A stretch of 64,000 nucleotides of DNA, taken from the NCBI GenBank assembly GCA_033807695.1, contig CM066306.1, positions 2,232,001-2,296,000 on the forward strand. The letters are read 5' to 3'. This document shows, piece by piece, positions 44,241-56,056 of the stretch. The position numbers and the translations under genes are program-made. Origin of the DNA: Daedaleopsis sinensis. Its lineage: Eukaryota > Basidiomycota > Agaricomycetes > Polyporales > Polyporaceae. Numbering within the stretch: position 1 is the stretch's first letter; each line of letters begins with the position of its first letter. Under the pieces are notes generated by a model. The model was not told the origin of the DNA and made no database searches. It saw only the letters and a program-made list of their open reading frames with translations.

Positions 44241-45568
44241 GATGCTCTGTGGTATGTTGGTGGTCCGGTTAGAAGCTGGCCATGGGTTGGATTGGGTGGA
44301 AGTCACTTACACCCTGCTACTTATATATGGCTGAAAGGATATCGCCCGATGACGCGATATGAGCGATTTCTAACCTGTGACCTCGTTACCGACTTATAAG
44401 CCAGCTGCAGACTTCATGGACTGCACTCTACGTTTGCACATAGTGCTGGTCCTCGAGACCCGAAACATTACCGTGAGACAGATGAAAAGCCACAACAGCT
44501 TGCAAGACTCGAACGCAGTGAGAGTTTAGACATACTGCAGGGCAGGGGTGGCGGGGCGGATGTTGCCGATGGCTGCTGCCAAAGTCATTGTCAACCTCGA
44601 GTGGCGGAGCTCTTCCAACTCTTTCATACACCACTACAGTACTGTTTCCTTGGACCCTCCACGAGCACACGACCGTCACAGAACATCCATCGGCCCACAT
44701 CGCTGTCGTCTGGCATGGAATGCTCACGCCGTCGAGCAATATCGCACCTATCGACGAAGTCCTGCATGTCATCGCAATTTCGTCTACGGTCTCCTTGAGC
44801 TGCAAGGTCTACCCGAAGCTCCCTGTTCGCTTTAGCAGCCTGGGACCAACTCGCCATATTGTGTTGCCTTGGCGCCGACCTTGTCGCTGGTGAGCACGGC
44901 CTATGCATGTATCGAGTAAAGCCTGGTCGAGTCTCGACAGACCATAGCCCTCGTCCTGGCGCCCTCGACAACAGCTTCAAGTTGTTGTAGCAGTGGTGCG
45001 GCACCTGCATTTACACCCTTACTAACAGAGGATGATACTCACCACAGTGACTTTCGCCCCTCAAGGTGGTGAAGCCATCCGAGGACCAGACGTCGAGGCA
45101 AATCTGTTCGTCCTGGATGCTACCGCACGCTCCCCTTATCGCTCAGGTTGTCGATGCAGATACTGGATACCCACGATGCGTGTGCGCTCCGTGCCAAGCC
45201 GAAACTTTGGATGAAACCGTCTTGTGGCGAACGGAATGGACAATACTTACTGGATGGACGTCCGGGATGGCTTGTTGGTCGAGACAGAAACAATCGCTAT
45301 GTGGTCCTATCGGTTGTGTGTGTGTGGACGTTGATGGAAGTGCGTAGTAGGTAGAGATCAGCGCAGAGACGGAATTGCAGCTGAGTTGCAACTCTACTTG
45401 GACCAGAAGCGCACGGGCCCTCTATGCCGGCTGCCGCCCCCGGGGATTGCCGGTCCAAGGGGTTCAACCTTTACTGTTGACCACCAACTCCCTCCTCCTC
45501 CTCCCAGTCGACCCCTCCTCTCCTGCGCTCCCGTCCCCGCTCCGTCGACGCGTTCTATCCCATCAAAC
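44241..45568. other. Intergenic between divergent genes; one weak minus-strand candidate
   Basis: A minus-strand ATG at 44859 (MASWSQAAKANRELR) followed one frame away by a strand-rich segment (SSIGAILLDGVSIPCQTTAM, about 44757-44560) might be a small gene, but the junction lacks a plausible intron and no family is recognised. Otherwise nothing is seen. Confidence 0.25.
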
Positions 45569-47237
45569 ATGAGCGCAAAGAACTCGAAGAGCCAAGAGAA
45601 GGAGCAGACGTACGAGATACGCGATGTCGTCCTCGCCAAAGTGCGCGGCTTCGCCCCATGGCCCGGCATGGTGAGCTTATTTCCGACTCTCAATCGCGTC
45701 CCAGCGCGTTCTATCTCTCCTCGTCGCGCTCTGTCACTTATGCTGCTGCTGTCTCACGCGTAGATTGTCGACCCGGACGCCGTTCCCGACGGTGTTGCGA
45801 AGGAGCGTCCGAACGCGAAGTTCAAAAAGGGCAACTGGTACTGTGTCCGTTTCTTCCCTGCGGGTGACTAGTAAGTGATTATACGTGTATCTGGTGCGCG
45901 TTGAAATGCTGACAAGACCGTCTGCGCGAAACAGCGCATGGCTTGTGCCCAAGGACATCTCCAGGTTGCAGAAGCACGAGATTGAATCCTACCTGGCGGA
46001 TCCTCCCAAACGTTCGGGAGATCTCCTCAAGGGCTATCGCATCGCACTCGATCCTACCAAGTGGGAAGAAGAGCGCGATGCAGCCATCGCTGAAGCACAG
46101 GAGGAGGAGGCCAACGCAGAGGTCGATCAGCTCGACAGCGATGGCGAGGAGGAGGCTGCGGCAGATGAAGGCGAGGAGAAGAAAAAGAAACCCAAGAAGC
46201 GCAAGCGGGACTCCGACGTGGCACCTGCAAAATCCAAGGCGAAGGCGAAGAAGACATCTGCTGAGCCTGCCAGCAAGACGCGTGCCCCCCCTGCGAAGGG
46301 CAAAAAGAACGGTCCCAAGTCCAAGGCCGTAGTTGAGTCGGAGGACGAAGGTGGTGCTGAGGGGGAACGGGAAAGCAAGAACAAGCGCGCCTCCCCTCCC
46401 CCTAACAAGAAGGCCAAACGCGATAAGGAGGAGGACGTGGATCGTGAGTATCTAGTCCCTCCTACAATCGACATGTTCTCAAGGTGTTTCTGGTCTGGAT
46501 GCCTGGTACAACCTCAGCTGCTCTCCTCAATGACCCCGAAGCTCTCAAGGTCAGAGAGTGGCGGCATAAACTGCAGAAGGCGTTCCTCAACCCAAAGGCC
46601 GTACCAAAGGAGGAGGTGAGTTTCTTGAAAACACCCTGGCCTCGAGCATCAAACCTCAGACGTCTTCCAGGAAATGACTGGTTTCGACCAGTTGTTCTCT
46701 ACTGTAGAGAATTACCCCAACATGACGACAGAGTATCTGCTGGTGAGTCCGTCTTCAAATCCCCACGTCCCCCCGACAGAGTGCATTTAGTGGTCAGTTT
46801 GCTTTGCTGGCAACGCGTGGCAAGGGACGTTCCCGTGATCGCTTGCCCCCCATCCCTCATCGTTGTTATGTATGGTATCAGTCAGGCTGATGAATTTACT
46901 CTTATCCCGCCCTCAGTTCTCGAAGATAGGCAAAGTCATGCGCCACATCAACGCGCTCTCAGTCGATAGAGTCCCGCGAGACGACGAGTTCAAGTTCCGC
47001 GAGCGGGCCAAGGTCCTAGTCGACAAATGGCACGACATGCTTAGGGCAAACGGCGCCTCTGACTCGGCGAAGCCTGCGACCAACGGCGTGCGCAAAGCCG
47101 CCGATGCGGAAGATGCCGCGGATGCGAAGGAGAACGGGCGCAAGGCCGATCCCGACGTGGCTATGAAGAGCGACGATGCGAATGGTGTTGGCGAGGAGTC
47201 GATGCTCGCGGATGTGACCATGTCGGAGATTGCATGA
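45569..47237 (+). CDS. PWWP-domain protein with C-terminal TFIIS-N/LEDGF-like domain
   Basis: Probable chromatin reader linking methylated histone H3 to transcription elongation factors. Six exons (45569-45670, 45764-45870, 45935-46443, 46518-46615, 46671-46742, 46917-47237) give 402 aa. The PWWP fold occupies about 14-95 (VVLAKVRGFAPWPGMIVDPD, WYCVRFFPAGDYAWLVPKDI). A long Lys/Glu-rich linker holds nuclear-localisation-like runs (KKKKPKKRKR; SPPPNKKAKR). A helical C-terminal domain (ALKVREWRHKLQKAFLN, MTGFDQLFSTVENYPNMTTE, KIGKVMRHINAL, RERAKVLVDKWHDML) matches the TFIIS N-terminal/LEDGF integrase-binding type. An acidic/Ala tail closes the protein. The last intron is 174 nt; the others are 55-93 nt. 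Confidence 0.88.
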
Positions 47238-47843
47238 GTACACCTTGGTGCGCAAACCGCGCTCTATCCCCACTGCTGGAAGGCCACACCTGAGCGACGC
47301 CCCAACCCCCTGCTCTCGTCTCCTTGCCTCGCAAATGCGTTTTCCAAATGTCCCTATTGGACACAAGCCCAGCTCAAATGCTCTGTTGACGGTTGTACGT
47401 TTGCTCAGTGTATCCTATATCTTCTCCTGCTCTGCGCTCTATTGTCAATTATTTACTCGCCCGAGTTGTGCCGTCCAGCTGCGTATCCTCCACTTTCACA
47501 TTTCCCCTTCCTCTTTGCTTGCATCATTTGCACCTACCTGCTATCGTAGTTCAACTTCCCCATGCCAGTCCCTCGAACACCCCAAAGGCACAGACCCCAA
47601 GGTTCTGAGCGATGCTTGTAGACGAAACTTCTACTGTGTTGCATCCAGCATGTTATGATATGCGATTGTACATAATCAACTCAATATGCACCCCGTATGT
47701 AGATGTGGATGAGAAAGAATCAGTGTTGCAGTTGATAACCTAGACATGCAGGAGAGTAAACGGGTGTACAGAGCAGGGTGTGAGAGGGGGAGAGGTATCT
47801 GGTGGCTGCGGGGAGAATCTGAATGTGATCTGAAGGTATGCTC
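47238..47843. other. Convergent 3' intergenic region
   Basis: About 600 bp between the PWWP and Sec2 stop codons; pyrimidine-rich and without recognised features. Confidence 0.5.
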
Positions 47844-49454
47844 TCATGTGGTGACCTTTGGTGACGACGCGGCGGAGGTTGCATCTGCCCATGGCGACTC
47901 CTCACCATCAAAGTAACTCACGGGAGGGGTAAAGAGAAAGTGTCCGGGCGCGGATAGGGGAGACGGCGAGACTGATGGTGACGGAGATGGAGATGGAGAC
48001 TCGGCGGAAGCTGGTGGTATTTGTAGCGTCGGGTCGGGTAGTGCGTTCGACGCTGGGGCAGGGTTCTCCGCTATCGCATTGAGGGATGTTGACCTCTCAG
48101 GTCGCGTAGGTGGATGGGCGATTTCGGGACTTGGTTCGGTCTCGATCTCGCGACTTGTGACTGCTGCAATCGACGGTGTCGCCGCAGAGATTGTCTTCGC
48201 GGACAAGGGGTCCTCGGCCGCAGGGAGTGCTGGCGAGCTTGGACGAGAATGGGGAGTGGGTATACCCGACGACGGCGACTTGACACCGACGACGGATGAG
48301 GAAGCACGATGGCGAGAGCGACTAGGGCCGGGAGTCTCCGCACTCTCGGGGTCGACCGCGTGCGTGCGTGTATGCGCGGCTGCGCTGTCGCGCTCGAAGA
48401 GGCGGAGGACGCTCTTCAAGGCTTCCCCTTGTTCCCGGGCTTCTCGCAACGCGTCTTCGGTCTCTGCGCGCTTTATACGCTCTGTGGCGACCATTTTGTT
48501 CGCCTGCAGCGAGCCGGTTCAGATAAAGCTGGGTGGAGACGGTACCATGGTACAGAGATGCTCACCTCCTCAAAGAGAGCTTGCGAGAGTGATTCTAGCT
48601 CGGCTTCCAACGCGGTCTTCGCCTCGCACGCCTGCTTGTGAGCCTTCCGCTCGGCTTCCAACTGGTGATGTAGGTCCTCCAGCTCCTTGTCCACATCCCT
48701 CGGGGGTACAAGGGACGGGAGTGACGCCGACGTTAGGTGAGTTCCTGAAAGGGTGGGCGACTGGGCAGCCGACAGGCGTGGGGAAGACGGATGGCTTGAC
48801 GACGCCGCGCCGTTCCCGAAGCGGAAGCGGAAGAACCGACCCTCGCTCGTCGGGGCGGGAGAGGGCATGGTGGCCGATCTGGGGACCATCGGGGAGTAAT
48901 CCGGATATGGGGACGGTTGGGAGTGGGAGAGCGTTGGGGAGTCTGTCGAGGCGAGGCTGTCGGTGCTTCGCCTGCGGTCTGCGTCCGCGACGACCTTCAG
49001 GTTCTGCTCGCGGGCACTCATACGCCTCCACCCAACGTCTTTGGAGTGACCCGGATCGCGTTTGAGGGCATCTTCAAGCATCTCGTTATTTGCGAGGGCC
49101 ATTTGGAGGTTGGATTTGGCGAGCGTAAGCTCAGTCTGGAGATCTGCCTGCGCCTTGTAGGCCTCCTGAAGCTTGGATGACTGCCGGACGGCGTAAAAGC
49201 ACTTGAGCCATAATGATAGAGCACAAGGAGGGAGAGAAATAGCGGCGTACAAGCTCCTCTACCCTGTGGATCGTCCTGCTCAATGCATACCTAAGGTCTT
49301 CCTCCTGGCCTTGCGCGTGGACACGCCTAACATCTCTAAGTTCATCATCGAGCTCTATGAAGTAGGGAGTTTGGGTAGATTTCAGGCTGTCCACCCGACG
49401 GGGGAGGCCTCGAGCGGAGGATTGAAAGTGGTTCGGGAGGGGCATATGGATCAT
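47844..49454 (-). CDS. sec2: Sec2-domain Rab guanine-nucleotide exchange factor
   Basis: Predicted to activate the Sec4/Rab8-type GTPase on secretory vesicles. Three exons (49454-49251, 49180-48566, 48503-47844) give 492 aa from ATG 49454; an additional upstream exon is possible. Extended coiled coil: ELDDELRDVRRVHAQGQEED, TIHRVEELSSKLQEAYKAQA, LQMALANNEMLEDAL. The Sec2p signature spans the second intron: LEDLHHQLEAERKAHKQACE, then ELESLSQALFEE joined to ANKMVATERIKRAETEDALR and LKSVLRLFE. The region between the coils and the C-terminal third are Ser/Pro-rich. A C-terminal FLFTPPVSYFDG patch may be a conserved short motif. The gene is convergent with the PWWP gene. Confidence 0.88.
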
Positions 49455-50214
49455 ACGTTAAGGCTGGATAGTGTGGTCGATCGCCAACGCGCTTGTGTAA
49501 GAATATCGCTACCAGTGACAGTATAGAGTCTGCTCGCTGGCGGTCGAGGTAGTTGCTTTCGAGAGGACAGGTGCTGGCGTCTGACGGGGCGGGAATGGAG
49601 CAAGTGGGGAAGACAAGGATCAATTGCGATCCTGACCCCGCGGAAAAGATAGAACACTTGAGAGGGCGAGAGACTTGAGTGCTCAGAGGACGGGGAGTTT
49701 GTAGAGTCTGAAGTCAAGAGGAAGAATAGGACATAGCTTGAGTCGAGAGAAGAAAACAAGCACTTCCAGGGCTGTTGTTAGTTGGCGACTTGAAGCCGTG
49801 TTCGATTCCACTGGCACGCGCCCACCGGCCCCCCACAAGCGCTCCATATACATATAGCAGACCCGCATCGGCGCATGATATCATGTTGAGTCGTCGTGCT
49901 AGGTACCTCATTGAGAAGATTGTTAGAAGCAAGTGATTGATGGATTGATCATTATCATAAGTACATTTTTATCACATCAGTATGATGTTCGTGCTACTCC
50001 GCTGCAGTCGTCCGACGGTCGATCTTTCTCTACGTACGTGCATGCTTTGTGTATGCGGCAACTTGTGTACGCATCAGTTCGTAGAAGACCTCTCTTGGTG
50101 AGACGTGTAGCTTTCCTAGATTCTGAAACAAAGGTGAGTGTGTGTAACTAACGCCGGAGCGTAGACATTAACCACTGACATGAGCGCGTAGGTATAACTT
50201 GTTCTTGTGGGGTC
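49455..50214. other. Intergenic, 760 bp
   Basis: Includes the 5' region of the Sec2 gene. Minus-strand frames at 49500-49760 could be a missed first exon (SDASTCPLESNYLDRQRADS) but lack a clear ATG. Confidence 0.4.
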
Positions 50215-51112
50215 TTATAGAACTCCGTTACCAGTACCTCGGTCGAAGAAAATGCACCCCGAGTCTGTGAGTCGATAGTGGGCAGCTGCGCCTCGAGGGA
50301 TGCATTCTTGAACGGGCCCGACGGCAGCTGGGCCGCAATGCAAGGCAACCTATTATTCAATGTCAGCTGATGACTGAAAGACAGCAGAAATCGCACTGAT
50401 TTACCTGACCACTAACAGAGCCACTTCTCCCACTAGATAGAGGGAAGACGTCGAGGTGGTAGTGGCACATCTGAAGCAACCGTTTGAATAATTCGTCGGG
50501 TTCATCTGGAGTCGCGATATGATGTCGCAGTATGAGGGACGAGGGGTGCTAGAGTGTTTGTGTAAGCCAAAATTACTGTTAGGTAGCCATAAATAGACAA
50601 ACCTTGCGACACAATCCACACAAAGCGCGAACAAAACGCACAATTTCATCTACAGGAACACCTGTCCACTCCATAGAAGCAAGATCATCCAGGATGATCA
50701 GGGGAGCTTTCTCCGAGCCCCCCTGCAGGGTCGCAAGAACCGGTCGGATATTATCGTAAAGTTCCCTCAGAGTAGGATGACCTTCGGGCCTCGTTGAAGC
50801 TACTTGCGCCATTACATCGATCAAAATGACTCTTCCCTGATCAAGATGGGTAGCGAGGTTCACGTTCTGGAGGAGACGTATTTGTTCGGTAGCAATCGTG
50901 AGTTGGTCGATAGTGCACCATACCGATCTACTGGCCAGAGCTTTCCATCGTCCGATGTCTTCAGAGAATGAGACGAGTACGATTGGAGAGCCACTACCCT
51001 CCTTCAGATGAGTGGTAAGATATCGGTGCAGCAGGAAGTCCGCCGGTGCGAGAAGTTCATCAGTTATGAGAAGGACTTCCGTGGGAAGTAAGGAGGGAGT
51101 AGTGAGAATCAT
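50215..51112 (-). CDS. elp6: Elongator complex subunit ELP6
   Basis: One of the RecA-fold subunits (Elp4-Elp5-Elp6 ring) of Elongator, which modifies wobble uridines of tRNA. Three exons (51112-50603, 50548-50405, 50349-50215) give 262 aa, the expected size. Recognisable features: EVLLITDELLAPADFLLHRY near the start, PIVLVSFSEDIGRWKALA, GRVILIDVMA, LIILDDLASMEWTGVPVDEI, then IATPDEPDELFKRLLQMCHY, PLSSGRSGSVSGQ and a C-terminal strand set (YRLTDSGCIFFDRGTGNGVL). There is no Walker A motif, which is normal for Elp6. Introns are 54 and 55 nt. The gene shares a 316-bp divergent promoter with COG3. Confidence 0.9.
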
Positions 51113-51428
51113 CTGTATGAAGGACGATGAGAAGGATGAGTGGTCGAAAGAGGAAGGAGCGTTGAGGGTGTTGCAAAACAAGCGCAAACAACCGCTGTGG
51201 CCGCCCCGGGTGGCTTGGCATGAAGTCACCTCGGTCTGCTTAGTGCTAAGTTCTCTACACTCTCTGCGGTCTCTACTGGTACCTTATGACACTATTGCCT
51301 CTTGTGTTGCGTGCAATCACCTCTGGCTGACTCTCGCCTTACACGGACATCTCTACTAATCACGGTTTACTGGTGAGTGAAGCACTGCGAGCACTGTTCA
51401 GTTCGTGACTGTTCTTCTCCATACAGAC
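51113..51428. promoter_or_regulatory. Bidirectional promoter region of ELP6 and COG3
   Basis: 316 bp between the two divergent start codons. No single TATA box stands out. Confidence 0.55.
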
Positions 51429-54400
51429 ATGGCCTCGACCAGCAAGCGACCTTTGAACCTGACGTCTCTGACCCCACATGCCAAACCCACTATCACCGTG
51501 GAAGAATGGGAGGCCTCCGCGCCCATCGGGGACATAGAGTCTAGAAGTGTGGGCTATGTGCAATCGGCCAGTCAACGTTCGACTCTTCCACTCAAGGTGC
51601 GTACTCGTCATGAGTGCAATGCATTTCTTGCATAACCTCGCGCGTCAAGTTTAGCGTGGAAGAGTCCAGCTCCTCCTCTCGTCCGTCCACCCCCATAATT
51701 CGTGGTAAACTCGGCCAGTCATCCCGTCCGTCTACACCAAACCTCGCAGCGTCACATCGCCACACTGCCTCTCATGCCCTCCATCCGAAGCAACCAATCC
51801 AAACTCCGCAACAGTTCTATGACTGGTTTGCGCTCATCGACCGCTCTGTGACCCATAGTCAAGAAGCGCACATCCGTGCACACCTCAGTACTGTATCCGA
51901 TCACCTCGAGACGTGCGACAGACTAGTGAACCGCATAGATGTTATTGACCGGGAAGTAGAGGATATGCTGCAAGGCTGGCGGTCGGTGGAAGAAAGTGGG
52001 AGGAGTCTCAAAGATGCCTGCGAACAGCTGCTGCAAGAGCGGGTGAGTATTCACCAGTTAGGATGCGTATTTCGACTGAACTCGGCGCATGAAACTAGGA
52101 CCGGATATTGGATATGACTATCGCAATCGACGAGAGGCTAGAGTACTTCCAAGAACTCGAGCAAGCGACGCGCATGCTGAACCATCCTGGAGAATCTCTC
52201 GTCCTGCAAACAGACTTCTTGTACATGGTCGAACGAGTCGACATATGCATCGACTATCTCAAGGCCCACGTCAGTCCCGAACTCATTATTTCATGAGACG
52301 CCTGCTAACCCCCCTACAGCGGCATTTCAGGGAGGCTGAAATATACCTCCTCCGCTTCCAGCAATGTATGACACGGGCAATGACCTTGATTAAAATGTAC
52401 TTCGTTGGGTCGCTTCGTGCGCTCACAACCGACGTATCCAAGCGGCTATCGGAGAAGGTGTGCGCATTCTCTTTATCCGGCCCCCTTCCTCTATCTGATT
52501 TCCGAGCAGGATGTATCCACGACAGCCCAGATGCATCTACTGTATACAAGGTTCCAGACGGTGTCGGGCCCGCTTGCACCACTATTGGCTGAGTTAGAAC
52601 GCCGTGCCCAGGCTCATCCCGATGAATTGTCAGCTCTACTAGCAGAGTGTCATACCGCCTATTTCTCCGCTCGCAAGAGTCTTCTTGTGAACCGCCTTAT
52701 GGAGGAGATCAAGGGTCTGGATCCTGCGCGAACGGAGCTTGTAGAGCTAGTGAGTGCAATTGAGAAGTGGAGCGATCAGGATCTCACGGGAGCAAAAAGA
52801 CCAGGGCTGGATGTAGTTATCTCAAGCAACTATGCACGGACGAGTTCAGTCTTTTCCGTGCGTTCTTCAATTCTGGGGAAGAGCAACTCTAGTACGTAAG
52901 ATGCCGCGCCGCGTACTGTCGGTTGAGACTGATGAACACCGTCAGCCAGTACCTTGAGAGTCTGTGCGACTACCTCTACGATGACCTCCGTCCACGAATC
53001 CTTCACGAGCCCCGACTCACCGCACTCTGTGAGGTCTGCACCGTCCTCCAGGCACTCATGGTTCTCGATATACCGTCATTACCGGAATCGTCTTCGGATG
53101 ATGAGGCGGAGCTTGAGGAGCTAACCCTCGACTTGGATCAACCTCGACGCCACAAGGGTCTGCGAACCCTCCACATCAGTCACCTTCTGCAAATGGTTCT
53201 GCAAGATGCCCAGACTCGCCTCTTCTTCAAGGCACAATCTGTCATACAGGCTGAGATAAGGTACTATGTGCCGAAGCCAGAAGACCTCGCATACCCCGAC
53301 AAACTCCTTGGTACGTAGTGCGGCCCCACGCATTGGAGCAGCGTTAACTCTTCGTTCGCAGCTGCGAGGAGACCGGTATCAGGTCATGACATCAAGGAGA
53401 AGCAGAGCGTGAGCCAGATCTTCCAGCTGAAGTCGCTGGACAAGCAAGAGACTTGGTACCCCACCTTGCAGAAGATGGTCTGGGTTCTGTCACAGCTCAA
53501 GGACTTCGTGAAGGTACCGGTCTGCACGAAACTCAGCACACGAGTCCCTGACCGCGTCCAATAGCCTGCCATCTTCGACGACCTGGCACAAGAAGCCATC
53601 AACTATTGTAGGCAAACCCTCGTGAGCGCGGCGGAGACGCTCAAGTCGAAGAACCCGCCATCGTCCGTGTTCGAGGGCCAGCTTTTCCTTGCGCGTCACC
53701 TGCTTATCCTGAAGGAAATGACACAAAACCTCGACCTCGTGCACCGAAATGTGGACCGGGGGATCGACCTCTCGGGGGTGAACGGTAAGTCCGACGGAAC
53801 GGCCGCACCCACGCCCCCCTCGCTCACGCGCTTTCTCAGAGACCCTCGCTTCGATGCTCGGCAGGACGACGTCTCTTCTTCCGAACGCGCTCTTGACTTC
53901 CCTCGGTATGCCTCGTGACGAGGGCCTGGCCGATGTCCGCCACGTGAGTCGCCCGTCCTCGAGCCTGAGCCCGCGGGCGCAGTGGGAACGCCCGGTCTGA
54001 CACCTTCCCTGATCCCACCTCTCTATCTGACAGGGCATCGACCAGGAGCTCAAACAGGCGTGTGAGGCTGTCATCCACTCGGCCGTCGACGAGCTCACAG
54101 GCACCGTCCGCGCCTGGGCGGACAAAGTGCGCGCCACGTACGCCCTCGACACCGACCCCGTCGGACCCGACGGCAAGCCCGCGCTCCCGCGGCTCGACTA
54201 CGCGCAGCCGAACGCGTGGGCGGGCGCGCATGCCGCACAGGCCCTCGTCGACGCCGCCCAGCAGACCCTGGAGAGCGACATGCACCGCGTCGCGACGCGC
54301 CTGCGGCTGTACATCGAGGACGAGCGCACCGTCGGCGTCCTGCTCACGCACGTGCAGGACAAGGTCGTCGACGACTGGGCGAACTTCAGCGACCTGATCT

Positions 54401-54615
54401 GCAACATGTACAACGGCGCCCTGCGGTCCAAGGCTCCCACGGAGCAGTCTATCCGCGCCAAGGTTGTGCGGGGATGCAGCGAGGACTGGGAGCCAGAGCC
54501 CTTCGTTCTTCCAGGCGGAACCGCCATGCATCCCAATGGCCAGAACGGGCCTGCCTACCTGGACTCCAACGGTGGCAGTAGTAGCAGTGCAGCGAGTAGC
54601 AGCGCAGCTTCTTAG
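51429..54615 (+). CDS. cog3: Conserved oligomeric Golgi complex subunit 3
   Basis: Lobe A subunit of the COG tether for retrograde intra-Golgi vesicles (Sec34 in yeast). Eleven exons (51429-51596, 51650-52042, 52099-52269, 52320-52457, 52510-52749, 52800-52891, 52946-53310, 53362-53513, 53565-53784, 53840-53943, 54034-54615) join in frame to 874 aa. Sec34-type landmarks: QQFYDWFALIDRSVTHSQEA, EDMLQGWRSVEESGRSLKDA, RLEYFQELEQATRMLN, FREAEIYLLRFQQCMTRAMT, SYLKQLCTDEFSLFRAFF, YLESLCDYLYDDLRPRILHE, YPTLQKMVWVLSQLKDF and HLLILKEMTQNLDL. The N-terminus is Ser/Pro-rich and the C-terminus ends in a Ser/Ala run. All introns are 50-90 nt. Confidence 0.93.
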
Positions 54616-55011
54616 CCGCGCTTCGAGAGCTCTCGCAAGCATGGACGTTTGCTATCATCCATCTTACCACAATAGCGCACTCAATGACGCGTGGGGTCCT
54701 CGCTGCAGGCACAGACGTGATAACAGCCAAATGCTGAGCGCACTACGTAGTATGATCATGGGAACGGCTATAAGCTACAGTATACATCACACTTTCGTGT
54801 AAGCCAAAATACTAGGGTGGACGCGGTAATTGTAGACACATGAGTAAGTAGATGCGGTCTTGACATGGCAAGCTATCCATTAGCAAATCCATTAGCAAAT
54901 GAGGGGATGAGCAGAATTCGTGTCCATTGAGGCTGACGAAATGAGCGGGGTGCGTGACGATGACTCGGAGCTGAGGGAGTGAAGGGGCGGTTGCGGTATC
55001 ATGAGCATGCG
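54616..55011. other. Convergent 3' intergenic region
   Basis: Nothing recognised apart from the 3' ends of the two flanking genes. Confidence 0.5.
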
Positions 55012-56056
55012 TTAGAGACGTCCCAGCACGAAGGCCAGGGGGCAGGAGAGGGCGAGGGCGACGCCAAATGGGTGGTAGTCGCGCCGTATATCCGTCGGAG
55101 AGCCAGAGGGGAAGCGGGGGGTGGCACAAGGGCTTCACTCGCCCCAACTCTGGGAGATGCTTCCGACGTCCTCTATTTTGAACTCGGACGCAAGGAACGC
55201 TGCTTTGCGGTCCGACGCAGCGTTCCCGCTTCCATCGGCCTGCACGCCGTTCGCGTTGCGCGGTCCCAGCCGGTCGCTTCTGTCCTCGCTGGAATCCCCG
55301 GGCGTCGAAGGGGACTCGACCTGAAGAACCCCGTCGGCGCCGTTTTCGACCTGCTTGCGCTTGCCGTTCGCGTTCTCGACGCCCTCGCCCCGCTCCTCGC
55401 CGAAGCGGCCCAGGCGTCGGCGCGTCACGCTCCGCCCTTGACGCACTCTGCCGCCGGCGATAAACCCACCTGGGCTGCGGACGAGCCGGACGTTCAGTAT
55501 CGGTCGGCGGACACCGCCGTCTGGGTTGGCTTCTGGCGGCAGATAAGATGCATCTCCGGGGTGTAATGAGGAGGTGGAGCGGCTCGTCTGGATTGAAGGC
55601 GAGGGTTCACGGGACGGCGTGTACGAGGGGACGTGTGCTTGGGCTGGGAAGGCAGAAGTTGAAGGAGAGTCAGGCAGAGGGTTCGCGGACGACGTGGGTC
55701 GCGGTGGAGTAGTGTTTGCAGACAGACTGCGGTCCATGTGGCCGTATGTGGGACGGTTGTGCAGGTTGAAGGGCAGCGGCTGGTTGACGTTGACCATTTT
55801 TCTGCAGCGACGCAGGTGCAGACGGTGGAGGGACACGAGTGAATGGGAGTCGGCGGGAGAACAAGGGAGAGACATACCCTTCTTTGGACCGCACGATATG
55901 CCCGAGCCGCTCCTTCATCTTTTGGTGGTCGACGGTGTAGTTCCGCGGTCTTGTGCATGCAGTGAGATGGAGCAGAAGAGCGGAGATGAGGATTGGATAC
56001 TGACGGAGGAACCTCGTCCGTGGGCTGAATGAACGGAGTGCGTTCGTCCGGGCCAT
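55012..56056 (-). CDS. Unknown membrane protein, possible C-terminal extension past a TGA
   Basis: Two exons (56056-55878 and 55801-55135) with a 76-nt intron (55877-55802, GTATGT...CTGCAG) give 282 aa ending in TGA at 55137-55135. The N-terminus has a hydrophobic segment (YPILISALLLHLTA) followed by TRPRNYTVDHQKMKERLGHI, which looks conserved; the remainder is Ser/Pro-rich with a final FKIEDVGSISQSWGE. The same frame stays open for 40 more codons after the TGA to TAA at 55014-55012 and encodes YHPFGVALALSCPLAFVLGR, a plausible second membrane segment. This could reflect readthrough, or a cryptic intron ending at GTGAAG (55132). The protein family was not recognised. Confidence 0.6.

Noticed and set aside
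44241..44306. Longer N-terminus for the 2OG oxygenase
   Set aside because: The upstream frame opens only with GTG; the first ATG at 44240 gives a typical family length.
49790..49830. B-box-like GTTCGATTCC suggesting a tRNA
   Set aside because: No matching A box, acceptor stem or anticodon arm could be built around it.
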